A DNA stretch of 64,000 nt from Phoronis australis (GCA_002633005.1 NMRA01000130.1:129577-193576); one strand, 5' to 3'; counted from the first letter of the stretch, positions 1 to 13,084 are shown. The notes: generated by a model from the letters alone, not told the origin. Numbers and translations are program-made.

Positions 1-1739
1 CGAGTCTGAGTTTGGAATTAAGATCCTAAGCCCAGATGTGAAATGTCAACTGTTGATTTATTAATTTTAACCTCAAGGTGTAATGTAACTGGTGTTACGT
101 AACCTTTTGTGCAAAAACGTTACCTACTGATGAAAAGTAAATCTTCTGATCATAAATGCAGAAGATTTTAAAATTTTTCATTCCTATGTTTTAGCTAAAG
201 GCTTTAAGAAACGGCCTTGCAGCTGCATCTTGCAAGATGGTGCTCCAAAAATGTGCAGGGATTTTTTTTCAATTTTGAAGTCTCGCCAACATGGTTGTAT
301 AATAAAATGACAGTATCATATAATACCTCAACAGGGGCCTTTACCGACACCTTCCCAAATATGCAGAGGTACCCAAGTTAACAGTGCAAACTGCATCAAA
401 GCTATGGTGTTCAATCCACCTCATTGCTACGAAGTTCGCTTACACCGTTAATTTCAATACAGGGCCAAAGTTGCCTCTTCATACCAACCAACACTGCCCA
501 TAACATTGATGAGTAGACGTTGGTATGAAAAACCTTCTGAAGGTTAAAAGGTAAGTCATAAAACGTAAAAGCTCAAAGTCGCCATTACAACTGAGATAAC
601 AAATTAACAGGAACATGTTATGGTCAGGTGTGAAAAGGAAATATTACTGGCAACACTGGTGTGAAAATTAGCCTGGTATTTGTTTACGGCATGCTGTGTG
701 CATGTGGAGGCTGTCAGGGGCAAACAAGCCAAACCAAAACTATGCCAGAGCACCTCACTAAATCACCATTGCATTCAACTCCGATTACCAAGACACGTGT
801 GGAAGGGCAAAGCACACCGATTAGCCTCGTAACAGAGCTTCACGTAGAAATTCATGAACAGAACATGTTGAATTTCAGACTATGGTAAAAATTCTTCAGT
901 TTCAGACGCAATGTCGCGGACAAGTGAAATTTTATTTCATCAAATGTCACTACTGAAATAAATTTTCATGAAATTTTATTGTTTACTGTGCTTTTCGCCT
1001 ACTATGTACTGTGCAGCGGTCGCCTAATGTCACCTGGTAAATCTTGTGAGCGTTTGCAGCTATGTAGTAAGCCTCCGAAAAATAAAAAATTCCAAAATAG
1101 CAATCATTTCTCTCCCAAATTGACTAATTCTGAAACTTCATCCAGCCAGGTTTCATGTTTTAGACATCTTTCAATTTCAGAGACCTTTACTGCAACAGCA
1201 CAAAGTTAAAAAGGAATTTAAGAGCTTTTGTAAATAACTTGGGAGACTGAATAAATTAATGTTATGCTGAGAGACATTTCTTTGGGCCCAAGGGAGGTAA
1301 TTCCCATGAGGCTTAGCCATCATAGTCAGAACACCAGTACAAACTGTTTGCAGGTGATGTTAGTAAAAGTACATCAGAGCTGATTTGTAATCAACTTTTT
1401 TATCATTAACCTAATTCATAATGACACGTAGATGAGGAAATTTAAATCTACACAAAATCACGCAGTTGTGGCTTGAACAATCGTAAACTACAAACAAAAA
1501 AGCTAATCCGTAATTCTGAAAATGAATGAAATTGGATATTAATGCATAATCGATTCACGCTTCTCAGTTCAACGCGTAAATGCAATGTTGAAGGAAGCTT
1601 TTGTATTTATTTGTAATAAAGATATCGTTAAGTGAGCGAACTCCGTGTTTGTTGTTTACCTTATTTTGTACATGTTTTCAACTAAACAAGGGGTAATCAA
1701 ATATCAATTAGTGCAAAGATGTCGACTTGGAACCATTTT
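1..1739. other. No gene recognised
   Basis: AT-rich non-coding sequence. Only short, low-complexity open frames occur (for example 661-888 and 979-1209 on the plus strand). None has a recognisable domain or paired splice sites. No repeat family of this window was recognised here. Confidence 0.5.
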
Positions 1740-2135
1740 CAAGGTAGGACCCTCGAAAAATGACCGAATCTAGTTAACTTTTGAGCATCATAACTCAGAA
1801 ATGGCCGACTGGATTGAAATGAAACTTTATCAGATACTATGGCTTATGCACTGTTCGCTAAAAGGTCGTTACGAATTGGAGTTAAAATGTTCAAAAACAG
1901 GACTTTACGATTTCCATGAAAAAATCCTGAAGTTGCATAAACCAAAAACAACATGATATTTTAGAAAACTGGAACAGCATTTTCGAGATATCTCCTTGAT
2001 CATTTATATCAAATAAAACTTGACCACGTTAATTGTATCGCTGTTTCGCTATCCACGTACCTGTCTTTTTTGTTAAGTTTTACTAAAAATGACATGACAT
2101 GGTCACGTGACCCAACCAATAATAGACATTAAAAT
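1740..2135 (+). repeat. Dispersed repeat, family D, copy 1
   Basis: This segment is matched in inverted orientation by 10830-11020. Shared blocks include a palindromic GTCACGTGACC-like core at about 2100, followed in the inverted reading by a TTTTTAGTAAAA-type stretch, a GGTACGT block and a TTCCAGTTTTCTAAAAT-type block. The two copies are clearly diverged. No open frame, terminal repeat or target duplication was identified, so the class is unknown; an old MITE or LINE fragment is possible. Confidence 0.5.
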
Positions 2136-2814
2136 GCTAAAATCTAGTTTTCTAGGTATTTGGCTTAACAGACAGACCTGTTAGCAAAGACTGACATAAC
2201 TTCATAAGATTAAGAGCTGAGTGACAAAGCTGGTTTTACAGCCAAATTACTGCACTTTTGTAATCAGTGTATTGTTGAATAGGGTAGACTTCTTGAAGTG
2301 ATTAGCTTTGACCAGAGCCAAAAACAACAAAATCCCTCCTGTTTTTGAGACCGCTGAGGCCATGAGTTTGAATCTGTCTTGGGGATGCCTGAACATTTAA
2401 TCACTTTTGTCTGTAATTTTGTCAGTCCCTTTAAAGCTGAACATGTCCAATTGCAGTTCATTAAATTTTACCAAATATGGAACTTAATTTCCCCTACTTT
2501 ACAATTCATTATGCACAAGTGTATGTTTTAGTTTAAATAATACCATATTTCTTAATACCACGCGGCACACAGAGCTAGACCTCGATGATGAAAAAGGTAC
2601 TACGAAAATTTCGGATGAAAAATTCTATGAAATGGTTGTATTACAATTTTGACTAATCAAAATTCCGAGTTTGGAGTAAATCTATTCAATTGTTTATCGC
2701 ACCTCGTTATCGTTGCAACAGGAGGGATTGTAGGTGATTCAGTTCTCTAACTAATTGCACTTGTAACCTAAAAGCCATTTAGATTTACTGATACAGTGTT
2801 GTAGGAATTTCTAA
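2136..2814. other. No gene; weak tRNA-like B box near 2365
   Basis: A stretch at about 2350-2385 shares GAGGCCATG and a degenerate B-box (AGTTTGAATCT) with the tRNA-like element at 59100-59176, but no cloverleaf can be drawn. It may be the decayed head of a tRNA-derived SINE in plus orientation. Otherwise nothing was seen. Confidence 0.25.
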
Positions 2815-3045
2815 ATACTGTAAAATTTCACCACTTTTGGAAAAAAATGCCAAAATTGATCTTTTTCATTTTTCAAATGTTTCAAACCTTGTTGTGAATA
2901 CCCACAATTTATTAAAACAGTTCCTGTCCATAGGTATATCATATAGAATTTAAAAAGGGTGAAAAAATATTTACTACATACTTTTTATGAAAAAATGAGC
3001 ATACAAAACTTCACTTATCTGCCAAATCAGGCCCTAAATTGCTGA
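2815..3045 (+). repeat. Dispersed ~250-bp repeat, family E, copy 1
   Basis: It opens with TGTAAAATTTCACCACTTTTGG and an AAAATTGA/TTTTTCATTTTTCAAA block, and closes with a TTTTATGAAAAAATGAG ... AACTTCACTT block. The same order of blocks recurs at 16536-16800, 30935-31175, 33745-33950, 35985-36185 and, inverted, 58226-58455. This is a non-coding dispersed repeat of unknown class. Confidence 0.5.
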
Positions 3046-4331
3046 GATTCAAACATATCACAATCGCACAGCAGTGACACACCATTACTGGCAATAAACA
3101 CAGGGGGCACCACTTAACGGTCGGAACATCAAAAAGGAAAAATTCTGCTTATGGTTTCAGAGAAAAATACCAAACAATGTCTACAGCTAATGAAAAACAC
3201 TACCTCTAATTCGGAACAACACAGCTTGTGAAATAGGAAAAAACGTATAACAGCAGAAGGTAAATTGGGAAAAACATACTGTCAAAATTTGGAGAGTGAC
3301 AATAATATTTAAACCGTTTAACTGACACTGACAGCGACCTCTGATGGTAGCATTACAAAACGACTCTATGTCATCTGGGACCCAGCAAGTAATTTCAGTA
3401 ATCCTTGTTATTTCAAATCAGCACTAAGTATAACCTCAAGTCAATGTTCATTGACCCAGGTTCAAAGGTCGTACCATTGTTGCAGAACAATAGTCAGAGA
3501 TAACAGAGTAAGACAACTGGACATCACTTGAGGGAACACACATTTTAGCCGAGATATAATAACCCATTTTTGTTAGTCATAGGTTCAAGGTAGGAGGGGT
3601 TCGCTTGTTACAGGTGGGCAACTAACTACAGCATTCTACTGAAACAACTAAAAGTCTGTCAAATTTCAATCACACCACTATAAAGCAAACCCTCTGGGCA
3701 ATATCACAGCACCATGATCATAAAAACCAAGTGTCACGCTATTAATGGTAGAAAAATTAATATTGGGACAAAACGGATAGACGTATAAATAAGACTTGCG
3801 TCCGAGCTTGAAACTCACGAAAACAAAACATAAAATTAAATAATAAAAAACTGAATGTGGTGTGATGGAAAAAGGATACAATATAGATGGTTTAAACAGA
3901 TCAGCTGGTCCGCATGTTGTATTAGAATCTGAATGCATCCTGCATTATTTAAGACAGCGTAGGGTTTTTTTCAGCAACGCAACTTTAACGAACCCGCTGG
4001 CTTAAGTAAAATGACAGTGTGTCAATTTTAATGTGCCAATGATGCAGGGCACGCTTCTAAAATTATCCCCAGGGTTTGTTGTTTGCTGGTTCTGAACTGC
4101 GATTTAGGGATCCTGGCTCTGGAAATTGGAGGGACTGTTGCCCCTGAATATGGGATGACAAAGTCTGCATCTGAACCCAACATAGTCAATAAACATAATG
4201 ACCCATCCAAATACACCAATTACATGCCTATACAAGAGATGTACAAATATCTGACTCACATGAACAAAACCACCCTAGACTGAAAGAAACAACCTCTAGA
4301 CCACAACAAGGTAAAAAAAACCCAAGGCGAG
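3046..4331. other. No gene recognised
   Basis: Non-coding sequence with small chance frames on both strands (minus 3678-3938, plus 4083-4283). No exon with convincing splice sites and coding character was seen. Confidence 0.4.
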
Positions 4332-4371
4332 GATGTGGTTACATGTCCAAAGATGTGGTTACATGTCCAAA
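4332..4371 (+). repeat. 20-bp tandem duplication
   Basis: The 20-base unit GATGTGGTTACATGTCCAAA is present twice head to tail with no mismatch, which indicates a recent local duplication. Confidence 0.9.
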
Positions 4372-5974
4372 GATTTGGCCTCTGATGCAAATAATTCTGA
4401 GAAAATCAAAGGTAGGACTCACCTTAAGCCCAGTGAGTAGGCAAATACAATGACATTTTGTGATGAAACGAACCCCTGGTGTTTACATACATGCACTATA
4501 AATCATGGTTATTGGCAATAAACCTACTAGCTGACAGAAAACAGTATGTAATTTGGCTAGAAAACATGGAAGACTCCACAAAACACTTGTTAGATTTCAC
4601 ATTGAACTTTTATTAATCGATCCTTTGGGTAAATTAGTCTATCCAGCCACTGTTTTTCTTTTGAAGAACATACATAAAATACTCTCAAGTGTCGCTTAAG
4701 AAACCGCTACCAACTGCATTCAGTACTCCCCTACTCACCAGATGTCACTAGCAGGCAACACCTGAACTGGTGTTTACCTGTGTTAGAGTGTTATTTGACC
4801 TTCTTGATTTATTTCCTGCTTGTCTCTCCTATCACAATTTGATAAGTTTCTTCATGGGCAGCCTGACAACATTTGCATGGCAAAATAAATATCACATTCC
4901 GGTACACATGAATACTGCACTGTGTTTACGAAATACAAAGAGCTTCATCTTTTTTTTCTATATTCTAATATTCCGGATTATTTTTTATTGCATATACAAG
5001 AGAGAGACAAGTAAATGGCTTTTAACACAATTCATATAATTCAGAATCGGTCAGGTAGGGTATTTCGTTCTGGTACTTGAAGTAAAAGTTAGTGGAGAGA
5101 GGAAACTACCTCTTTAGAAATTCCATTCCCATCTTGTGTGTATAAACAGTGGATATGTTTGGGTTACAGTGCTCCAATTAAGTAGCAAGTTTTTGTAAAC
5201 AGGGCAGCAGGAGTGTTCTTTTGATCTTTTACCTAGAAAAGTTTTCACCAAGTAAGGTTTCAAGGTACCTTTCAAACACTTTTTGTAAGATGACCTCATA
5301 TTTGGCATACTAATCGGTGCTTTCCACAACCCGTTTGTTTCAATGTGTCGTTAAGACCCGTTTGGCAGTGCAGCATTTGTAAAACATTTGAATGGTCGTG
5401 GCATGTTTAAAAAAAGAGCAACCGCTTCGAAAAAAGGCATCGCCATAGCTAACGAAATTTTACTGCTGCAAATTCCAGGCTTAAGAACAATTGCCCATAG
5501 TTCACTGAAACTGAAACTTATTAGTGAGTAACAAAGCAGGTAAAAAGTGCAACTTAAAGCACATTTGCACTACAGAGAATGTCTTTCTGCACACTTCTGA
5601 CACATTTGTTGGCATGGAGGCACTTCCGATAAATCTGTTTTCTGGCGTGAAGAACACTGGTACTTGACTATAGTCCCAAATTTTAAGTTGGCTAGCACTT
5701 TCAACTTTCAATTTTCTACCGTTTTAACCGCTGAAACTGCTAGCATTTTCGCCATTCATGTGAACGTAGTATTTGTTATAAAACAAAAAATGCTTCAACC
5801 CACTGAGCTGATGTTGAATGAGCGTATTTTGATCAAACTTAGTCAACCGATTTAAGTTTACAGTCACACAATACAAACGCTACCTATAGCAACGAAGCTC
5901 CTTTTGGTAAATATTAGTTGTGCAATGACTAAACCTATACCAAAGTTGACGCAAATGGCCTGGTTGGTGGCAAC
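4372..5974. other. No gene recognised
   Basis: AT-rich non-coding DNA. Some open frames of 60-90 codons (for example plus 4770-5039) are rich in Phe, Leu and Ile, as expected from AT-rich sequence, and show no family signature. Confidence 0.4.
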
Positions 5975-6006
5975 ATATATATTTATATATATATATATAT
6001 ATATAT
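5975..6006 (+). repeat. (TA)n microsatellite
   Basis: Nearly perfect TA dinucleotide run with one TTTA interruption. Confidence 0.9.
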
Positions 6007-6489
6007 GCACTTAGTCTTATCTGGGATTTTCACTTACCAAGACTCGAAATGTTCACAAGTCACATTTCTCTATCATTCGATGTTGCAAATGTCTAGAAGG
6101 ATTCTATGTTGACTTAATATACAAGTCTCAAATCATGTTTTTGAGATCGAAGCATCTAAACCAGGGACTACACATCTAAACTTGGTAACTAATCTATCAA
6201 GAATGCTCCCTTACATGATTCATAAATTGCTCTATTGGATATAGTGACATTTATCATCATACACTTACTGTGCACACATAACTTTATCAGTATAATATCC
6301 GGACCTAAGTGCCTTCACTGGGGGGGTACTAGATTACAGTGGTGCAGCTGAAAATTGGGATACCCATCCCTTTAAAAAGTCACCCTTTCGCAGAGCTTGG
6401 TTCCAGAGACGCTACCCTTTTGTAGGGGTTAATTTGTTCATAGGGATTTTTAGAGAACTGATTTTTTAACTCATAATGCCTGAAATGGA

Positions 6490-6602
6490 AATTGTCTGTT
6501 TTAATGAGCACGCATTTTGAGACCCAGTTTTCTCCACAGCATGGAATAATGGACATCAAATTGGTTCTCAACATGCCGGCATGTAATATCCGACTATTGC
6601 TC
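6490..6602 (+). mobile_element. Palindromic MITE, family P, copy 1
   Basis: A hairpin-forming element. The arms read inward as GCAATAGTCGGATATTAC-like sequence, then TTGAGAACCA, with the complement on the other side. Copies lie at 31637-31746 and 51550-51659. All three carry the TTGAGAACCAG/CTGGTTCTCAA pair around a spacer of roughly 30-40 bp. No transposase is encoded, so it is non-autonomous. The target duplication was not resolved. Confidence 0.6.
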
Positions 6603-9067
6603 TTGGAATAATAAATCAACATATATCAGCGAGACAAAAATGTGCATTTCATTTGTAACCTAAAATACGGACAACCTTTTGTAGTTTTTAACTCCCAAAG
6701 TGAACTCTTTTGATGCGGAAAGCCACCATTGGACAGCGAATTTTGTCAGAAAAGGTACTCTTTCAAAGGAAAGATGGTCGTGAAAAGTCCCCCTTTTGAG
6801 CGACACATCTGATAACCTCATCTACGGGAATACCCCCTAGAGCAGAAACATCAGGGGGTAACAGCAGGTAATCCATGTTGTGTTATCGGAGTGTACAAGA
6901 TCTAGTAAACTGATTTATCAAAACCTCAAGTCACTCTGACAATTTTCAGACTGGGGCAAAGGGATCACTATCCAAAGAAGTGAACTTCAGGTGTGAACCC
7001 TTAGTTATGGCAAGCAGATTCCGCTGCAACTTTTTCATGCTCCACGGGGGGGAGTCCTAATTGGTGAAACGGGAATGACTACGTACACAACCGGAGTCAT
7101 TTTGTGAATTACCAAACATGCGGGTCTCTATAAGAGACTAGATCAACAAATTGAACAGATACTCGATTTTTTTTCTCGTAACATAGGGGACAAATACTGT
7201 GGAATCAATCCCTGTATCATTTTTAAGCTCAATATCAAAACCAATATCCGACAATGTTTCAGATATTGTGACCGTCTGCAATGCAGCTAAAAACTTTTGA
7301 AAACTGGAAAAGGACAATTACGTTTGCCAGTATTTGACAGTGTATGTCATTGATGATATAATGACTTACTGGTGGCTGGGTAAAGCTATTCAATATACCA
7401 TAATGAACAGTACCATCATGGGCAATACTGTCATAACCATTCAAGTGAGCAGAGATGATGACAGGGATTTTAAAATGAGGTAATCCCCTTCTGTCAGCTT
7501 CACTCGATTATCTGGATGATAAATTTTCACAAAAAATACAACAAATAAAAAAGGTATTCAAACGGAATAAACACCAGGCAATGCTGTCATTTTTACCGGG
7601 GCTATCTGCATAATAAATCTTGCAAATACTTAAAAGAGCTACCAAACATCCGGTAAGCGCATATATTTATCATCCAGGTACACTGTTGTTATCGCTCAAC
7701 GATAATGATAAGAGCATCGGTCATCGACTGCGTGAGTGCGGGCACAGACTCTGGTCAACCATACCGGTCAGTGAGTGGTCACCACAAATGACCACAATTT
7801 GCTATTTTTTAGCCAGAAGGGTAAGACGTCATGACATGAGACAAAGCCACATCCTTCTAATTGCTTGGAGTGGTTAAGGGGAAATATATCAGTAAATAAA
7901 TACTTGAAGTACAGCAGTAAAGTTGTAGTTGTAGCATTTTAATGTCAAAGCATTTAATAGAATGAACGAAAAGTTTGATACATTCATGGTTAACGGAAAC
8001 AGCTAATACTGACCAGAAAAAATATCCAATTAACAAATCTAAAATTGAGAAACTACATAATCTGACTTTTTGTGAAACACCATAAAGCGCAAATTTAAGT
8101 CCCTCGGGTTGAAGTTCAGTATTGCGTCCTATGTGTGGAGTTATTTCTTAGCAATTGAAGCTCGCTTAAAAAAATAAGAAAAGGTGCTCAACGTGGGCAC
8201 TCAAACATGCAGAATTCTGGGAAATGAGAGCATTTCTAGCAAACTCAAGGTGGCATTCCGTAGACCAAGCAACATCATTCAAGACTAAACAAACTCATGC
8301 GAGTGAAAGGTGAGTGTTTTGTGAGTATGCTTAGAAGATTACAAGCATAATATAGCAAAACTGCAATCACAAAGTGATTGGTCGGTGAGATTGCAACGTT
8401 GAATCATGGGATGGAATTCAAAAATATAAAACAGAAATTACTATTTCTGTCTCCATAAATGAAGATTTTTGCCGCCAATGCAACCTTATGTGCTCTGTGG
8501 CTAAGGAATGTAGCCACTGGGATCATGCAACTGCAGGATAATTTAAAATGAATACAGGACTCCACCATGTGAACTCTGACTCCAGCAGTGTTATCACTGG
8601 CCAAGTCATCCAAATATTTACCACAACAATAGACACAATGTCATGAGGTAACCGCAAAGGTGATAGTAGTTGTCTTGAATGACACTCAGTCAGGTTTGAA
8701 TAAATGTTGAGGAAAAAGCCCTTGTTGGAACCTCTGATATGAGGAAGCTTTGAGCCAATAACACCTCTCTGTTCTTGAAATTACCTCACATGTAGCAGTG
8801 ATTTTTTCATAGACAGGTAATACCAAATAGCAGGGCCTTATCTTTATTCCGCTGTACATCGTAGCTATGTCTTGTTGGCACTCACAATGGTGTCTGTAGT
8901 TGTAAAGCCTTTGCAAAATGAAAAAAGATCAAATTTTGGAAATATTTGTGTCCAAACATCAGGTGAGAATTTACCATAGGTTGTGTAAATCAAGTCATTC
9001 AGTTGCCAATCATATTGCGCCGAAATCTGAGTCCACATCCAAGCGCAGTGGAAGTCCGTTTCTACTG
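6603..9067. other. No gene recognised
   Basis: Non-coding sequence. A pair of GGGGGTA-like ends at about 6322 and 6838 (inverted) hints at a decayed terminal-inverted-repeat element enclosing the palindromic MITE, but the match is short. The open frames in this stretch lack family signatures. Confidence 0.35.
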
Positions 9068-9158
9068 TTCATGTTCAGACTGTTCATTACCCTGTTCAAG
9101 TTCAGAATGTTCATCAACCCTGTTCATGTTCAGAATGTTCATTACCCCTGTTCATGTT
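9068..9158 (+). repeat. 27-28-bp tandem repeat, ~3 copies
   Basis: The unit TTCATGTTCAGAATGTTCAT plus TACCCTG is repeated three times with small differences, followed by a partial fourth unit. Overlapping open frames arise from the repeat and are not convincing genes. Confidence 0.85.
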
Positions 9159-10829
9159 AGAGTATGTAAAGCACCAGGAGCATCCCAGGGGTGCAAGATG
9201 CATTGAAGAGGTCAGCAGACACCACTGTTCAGCTGACTGGGGACAATGAGTCATCTGGGCACCCTGCCATGTCGTTCACCTTGATGATATCAAACATTGG
9301 GGCAGGAACACCTGCTCACAAGATTCGAGTTATCAACCACACATGTTTATGAATGGCACTAAATTGAAAACTGTTGTGCTCGACAATGGAAAGAAGACTT
9401 GATGACGAACACTTTTTCTATATTTCCATTAAAATTTCATGACAATTTGCCAGTCCTTTAGAAATTCACCTGCTTCAAATTTCTAGAATACACAAGAAAC
9501 CTACAGGAGTAGAGTCCTGCGGTGGACATTCCTTGCCCTAAACATCTCCAGCTCAACTGCTCACCCAAAAGGATTCCAGTCAAAACCAAAAATCTGATAA
9601 GGGCAAAATAAGTATCATTCTCCCAGTTGATAACCTTTAACTTTTGACTGGGGTATCCAAAGCTTTCACCACCAGACATCAAGCCTTACATCATTGTACA
9701 GAGGACAGGTGATCTACACATGAACTTTGGATGCCTTCTGGCAACACTAAAACACCTGTTTTATAACCATATTTCTTGGTTCACAGATAACATACCAGGC
9801 CAGAAATAGTTCAAATAGGCCAAGGCAAAACAAGGTTGATTCATCAATGAAACTGAATCAAGGCCAAATGCTTTACATGTTCACCACTGCACTGCAAGAC
9901 AACCATTTTGCCAATATTTTTAACGAGGGACCTGAAGTCAATAAAAATGATTTAATTTTTGTACCCTCTATTGACCATTCTTAAAACTCTGAGCCCACAG
10001 TTCTTGAGTAATGAATGCTGCTTCTGCCAGCAGTAACTAATTTGTTGACAATCCTAGCAATATTTCCCACCAAAATCCATTTTCCCAAATGTTTAACAAA
10101 TGGATCTTTGGAAATGGGCCCCCTATTTGTATTCACCAAACCCATGACACTCCTGTAATTTAACCTATATGCATTTTCTAATGCAACCCTTTCAATTTAC
10201 AAATACCAAACACAGCAAATCAATGGAATCGAAGATTTCAGGGTTTGCATTTCACAGTGATTGGTTGACTGATAACAGGTGACAAAATCAAGGGTAACCT
10301 GATTGTTAAGCCCTGGACAAATCTTCCCTAATCAGATCCAATATGTGCAAACACAAAAAATAGAAAAGCGATCATGAAAAAGATAAGACACTCCTCAACA
10401 GAAGGAAAATCTAAGTCTGTTTTCACAAACGTAAACACTTTGTTCAATGCTGTCTTTAATCCTATGTGATTTTTCGACCACGGAACAGAGTTGAATGAAC
10501 ACGCTATCACATGAACAAAGTGTGGTGTTTAGTTTCAGGTATACCAGGGCAAATGGATGAATGAGGTGGGTTGGACCAAGGTCAACCAATCTCTTGTGAG
10601 GTGAAAGAAAAAGGAAACCTTACCACTAGTTATCTTTCTTGGATGCAGACAGTCCTCACCACAAATAGTTTGGACATCTTGTTATGATTGTGGTCTTGGC
10701 TTCAGGTTATTGCTCATCATCAGTGCTGTGTACTTAGCCAAATACTAAGCCAAATATTTACAATACTACTGATTTTAACTAGGTAAAAGTACATATTTTC
10801 TGAAAGAAGAAAGTCGGCAGAATTTCATT
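9159..10829. other. No gene recognised
   Basis: Non-coding sequence with no repeat family or exon that I could support. Confidence 0.4.
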
Positions 10830-11020
10830 TTTGACTTAATACTAATCTAACATTAATTGAGTCACATGACCATGTGTTTTTAGTAAAATTTAGCAAAAAA
10901 AGAGAGGTACGTTTCTAGCAGAACAAAGGTATCAATAACACTGATATTATGGTTCAGGATGGAATCTTGAAAAAGCTGTAACAGTTTTCTGAATTATAAT
11001 CTTGTTTTTCATTCGACTAA
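10830..11020 (-). repeat. Dispersed repeat, family D, copy 2
   Basis: Inverted partner of 1740-2135. Shared landmarks are GTCACATGACCATG, a TTTTTAGTAAAATTTAGCAAAAAA-type stretch and the AACAGTTTTCTGAATTATAATC block. It is diverged and has no coding capacity. Confidence 0.5.
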
Positions 11021-11680
11021 AAAAAGAAAGAAAAGGCAACAAGGGTGATTTCAGAAGTGCCTGAGTATGACGGCATGCTTGCTCAGTTTGCCAGTTGTTC
11101 AATTCAGATTTCCCTTTGTTTTTTCATTTTCGACCGTTATCGGCTATGCGTCGTTTCTACGAGTCGCGACTAACACCATACAGGGTTTCCTTGTTTTGGC
11201 GAGCTCGTTTCTCCGTTTGGTGAAGTGGAAGTTTTGCCAGGTTGCGATTGGCGACTTTTGGCGACTTCACTTTATGCTAAGGGTGGAGCCCAGAACATGG
11301 CTTTTAATAATAAATCCGTCAACAATCACATTCATTATGGCATGCTATAGCTACAAACAATGCCAAAGATTTCACTAAACTTCATTAAATGTGAGAAATA
11401 ACACAACCAATGGCCAGTTAGCAGTTAACTACATCATCTTGTAAACTAATTATGGCTTTATGAGTTTAAATACAGTGACTCTGTTGGGATTTCTAAGCTT
11501 GAACTCCAGTGTAATCCCTTCAGCCTGCAACAAAACTGCCACCTGGTGAAACAATCTGATCAGCCAATCAAGAGCTCAATTTCACTCCCAAGGCAAGCCA
11601 AAGAGGAACTGACACCCATGGTAACAAACAGAGGGAATGTAGGAAATCACCACAACAGTTCAAAACAAACCATGATAGGC
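11021..11680. other. No gene recognised
   Basis: The plus-strand frame 11067-11378 (103 codons) is the longest here but has no recognisable domain. It is taken as chance. Confidence 0.4.
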
Positions 11681-11685
11681 TGACT

Positions 11686-11822
11686 CACGGGTGAGAAACA
11701 ACATGACCGCCGGTCCTCTAAACAGGACCTCCGGGGATCAAATGGGACCGCCGCACCAGAAAATGGGACTGACGCACCCAAAAACATGACCGCCCCACCA
11801 CAAAACAGGACCGCCGGGGACT
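11686..11822 (+). repeat. Left terminal inverted repeat with 21-bp phased motif array
   Basis: GAC-type motifs begin at 11705, 11726, 11746, 11767, 11788 and 11809: GACCGCC four times, GACCTCC once, GACTGAC once. The spacing of two helical turns puts all motifs on one face of the DNA, as expected of an array of protein-binding sites. Confidence 0.85.
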
Positions 11823-12242
11823 AAAACCGCAACAACTAACAGGCTAAGATTTATTACCGTTAGGCCTACACAGATCATACAATGGGGCTATATACGTATG
11901 CATATGCAGGTCTTGTGCCGATTAATCCACCGAAATCTTTTGTGAGCAACAAAGGACACTTCGCTTTGTAATACGCGGCGCTTTTGAGTTTTACTCATCA
12001 CCAGGCTCCCGGCTGCGGTATGTGACTTATAAACAGTTGAAAGGTCAACATTTAATAAATCTAACACAAAACAACCTCGTTGTACGCTTTTGAGCTAAAT
12101 AATTATAATTTTATCCACTGCATAAGTTTTAGAACAAAATGAAAATCATTTTCTCCAATTTGACGTTTAAAGTTAGTCAAGTAAAAAAACGGACGTTCTG
12201 GTTCTCGGGTGAAGCATCATCATACTAGCTGCCTTTGTGCGG

Positions 12243-12271
12243 CAAAGCTGTACATTAAATGTACAGCTTTG
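12243..12271. repeat. Perfect 14-bp-stem palindrome inside the transposon
   Basis: CAAAGCTGTACATT is followed, after one base, by its exact complement. It sits near the middle of the element interior. Its role is unknown. Confidence 0.8.
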
Positions 12272-12947
12272 CGCCGATGTGGGTAAAAAACTGAACATGT
12301 AAAATCTTTACCCGGCGAATTTTTTTTAACGACACTCTTCCTTGAGTAAACTAAATTATTTCATCGGCGCTCGAGAGAAATTGTCGTTCTGTCGTTATTC
12401 TGCGTTCTCTTAAGTCGGCTTACATTGGCCGGTTCCTTTTCCCCCGATTCTTCAGTCAACTGTCCTTCTACAAGGTTGCGTACCTGGCACAACAAATTAT
12501 CGAAACTGGTTTCATTTCGTTATAAGTTTTCAGTACTTTAATACCAGCAAACCGAATTTCATAACAAACCTTGTTGCCGCCAAGTTGTCATCATCTTTCG
12601 AAAGATGTCTCAAAATTTTTCTGAGGAAATGGCGCGTGCACATGTCACTTATTATTACAACAGTTCATTAGATTGTTTTTCACTCAAGCGGTTGCAAACT
12701 GCAAGGTGAGTGTTGGTTGACGCCTAGATTTTGCATGCGCCTGCATCGGTCGCGCGCTCTACTACATGTTGATGTAAGTTCCACGACGAGGTGACGAGCA
12801 GAACTACCCGGGCTGTGGGCAATGTCGGGGATGTAACGGAGCTCAATAACGCAAGGCTGTCAAGCTTTATTTTGGCGATAGTCTTTACACAGCTATCTGA
12901 CCGGTTACGTCATAACCCGCAGTATCACACAAAGGCCTTAACTACTC

Positions 12948-13084
12948 AGTCCCCGGCGGTCCTGTTTTGTGGTGGGGCGGTCATGTTTTTGGGTGCGTCA
13001 GTCCCATTATCTGGTGCGGCGGTCCCATTTGATCCCCGGAGGTCCTGTTTAGAGGACCGGCGGTCATGTTGTTTCTCACCCGTG
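12948..13084 (-). repeat. Right terminal inverted repeat
   Basis: Mirror image of the left repeat with a single mismatch, ending in CACCCGTG next to the TGACT duplication. The near identity of the two ends suggests fairly recent mobility. Confidence 0.88.

Larger units (their letters stand above)
11686..13084 (+). mobile_element. 1.4-kb DNA transposon with 137-bp TIRs, CAC ends and 5-bp TSD
   Basis: The left terminal inverted repeat is 11686-11822 and the right is 12948-13084. They are exact complements except for one mismatch (CCAGAAAATG versus CCAGATAATG). Both ends begin CACGGGTGAGAAACAAC. The element is flanked by the direct 5-bp duplication TGACT (11681-11685 and 13085-13089). Each repeat contains six GAC-type motifs (GACCGCC and variants) spaced 21, 20, 21, 21 and 21 bp. 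The 1.1-kb interior has no transposase-length frame, so the copy is non-autonomous. A CAC terminus with a 5-bp target duplication is typical of Transib and RAG-like (ProtoRAG) transposons. Assignment to that group is an inference, because the long repetitive terminal repeat also resembles Foldback-type elements. Confidence 0.88.

Noticed and set aside
4417-4471. Possible small minus exon reading GFVSSQNVIVFAYSLGL before GTGAGT
   Set aside because: The acceptor lacks a pyrimidine tract and the exon is very short; no partner exon is visible.
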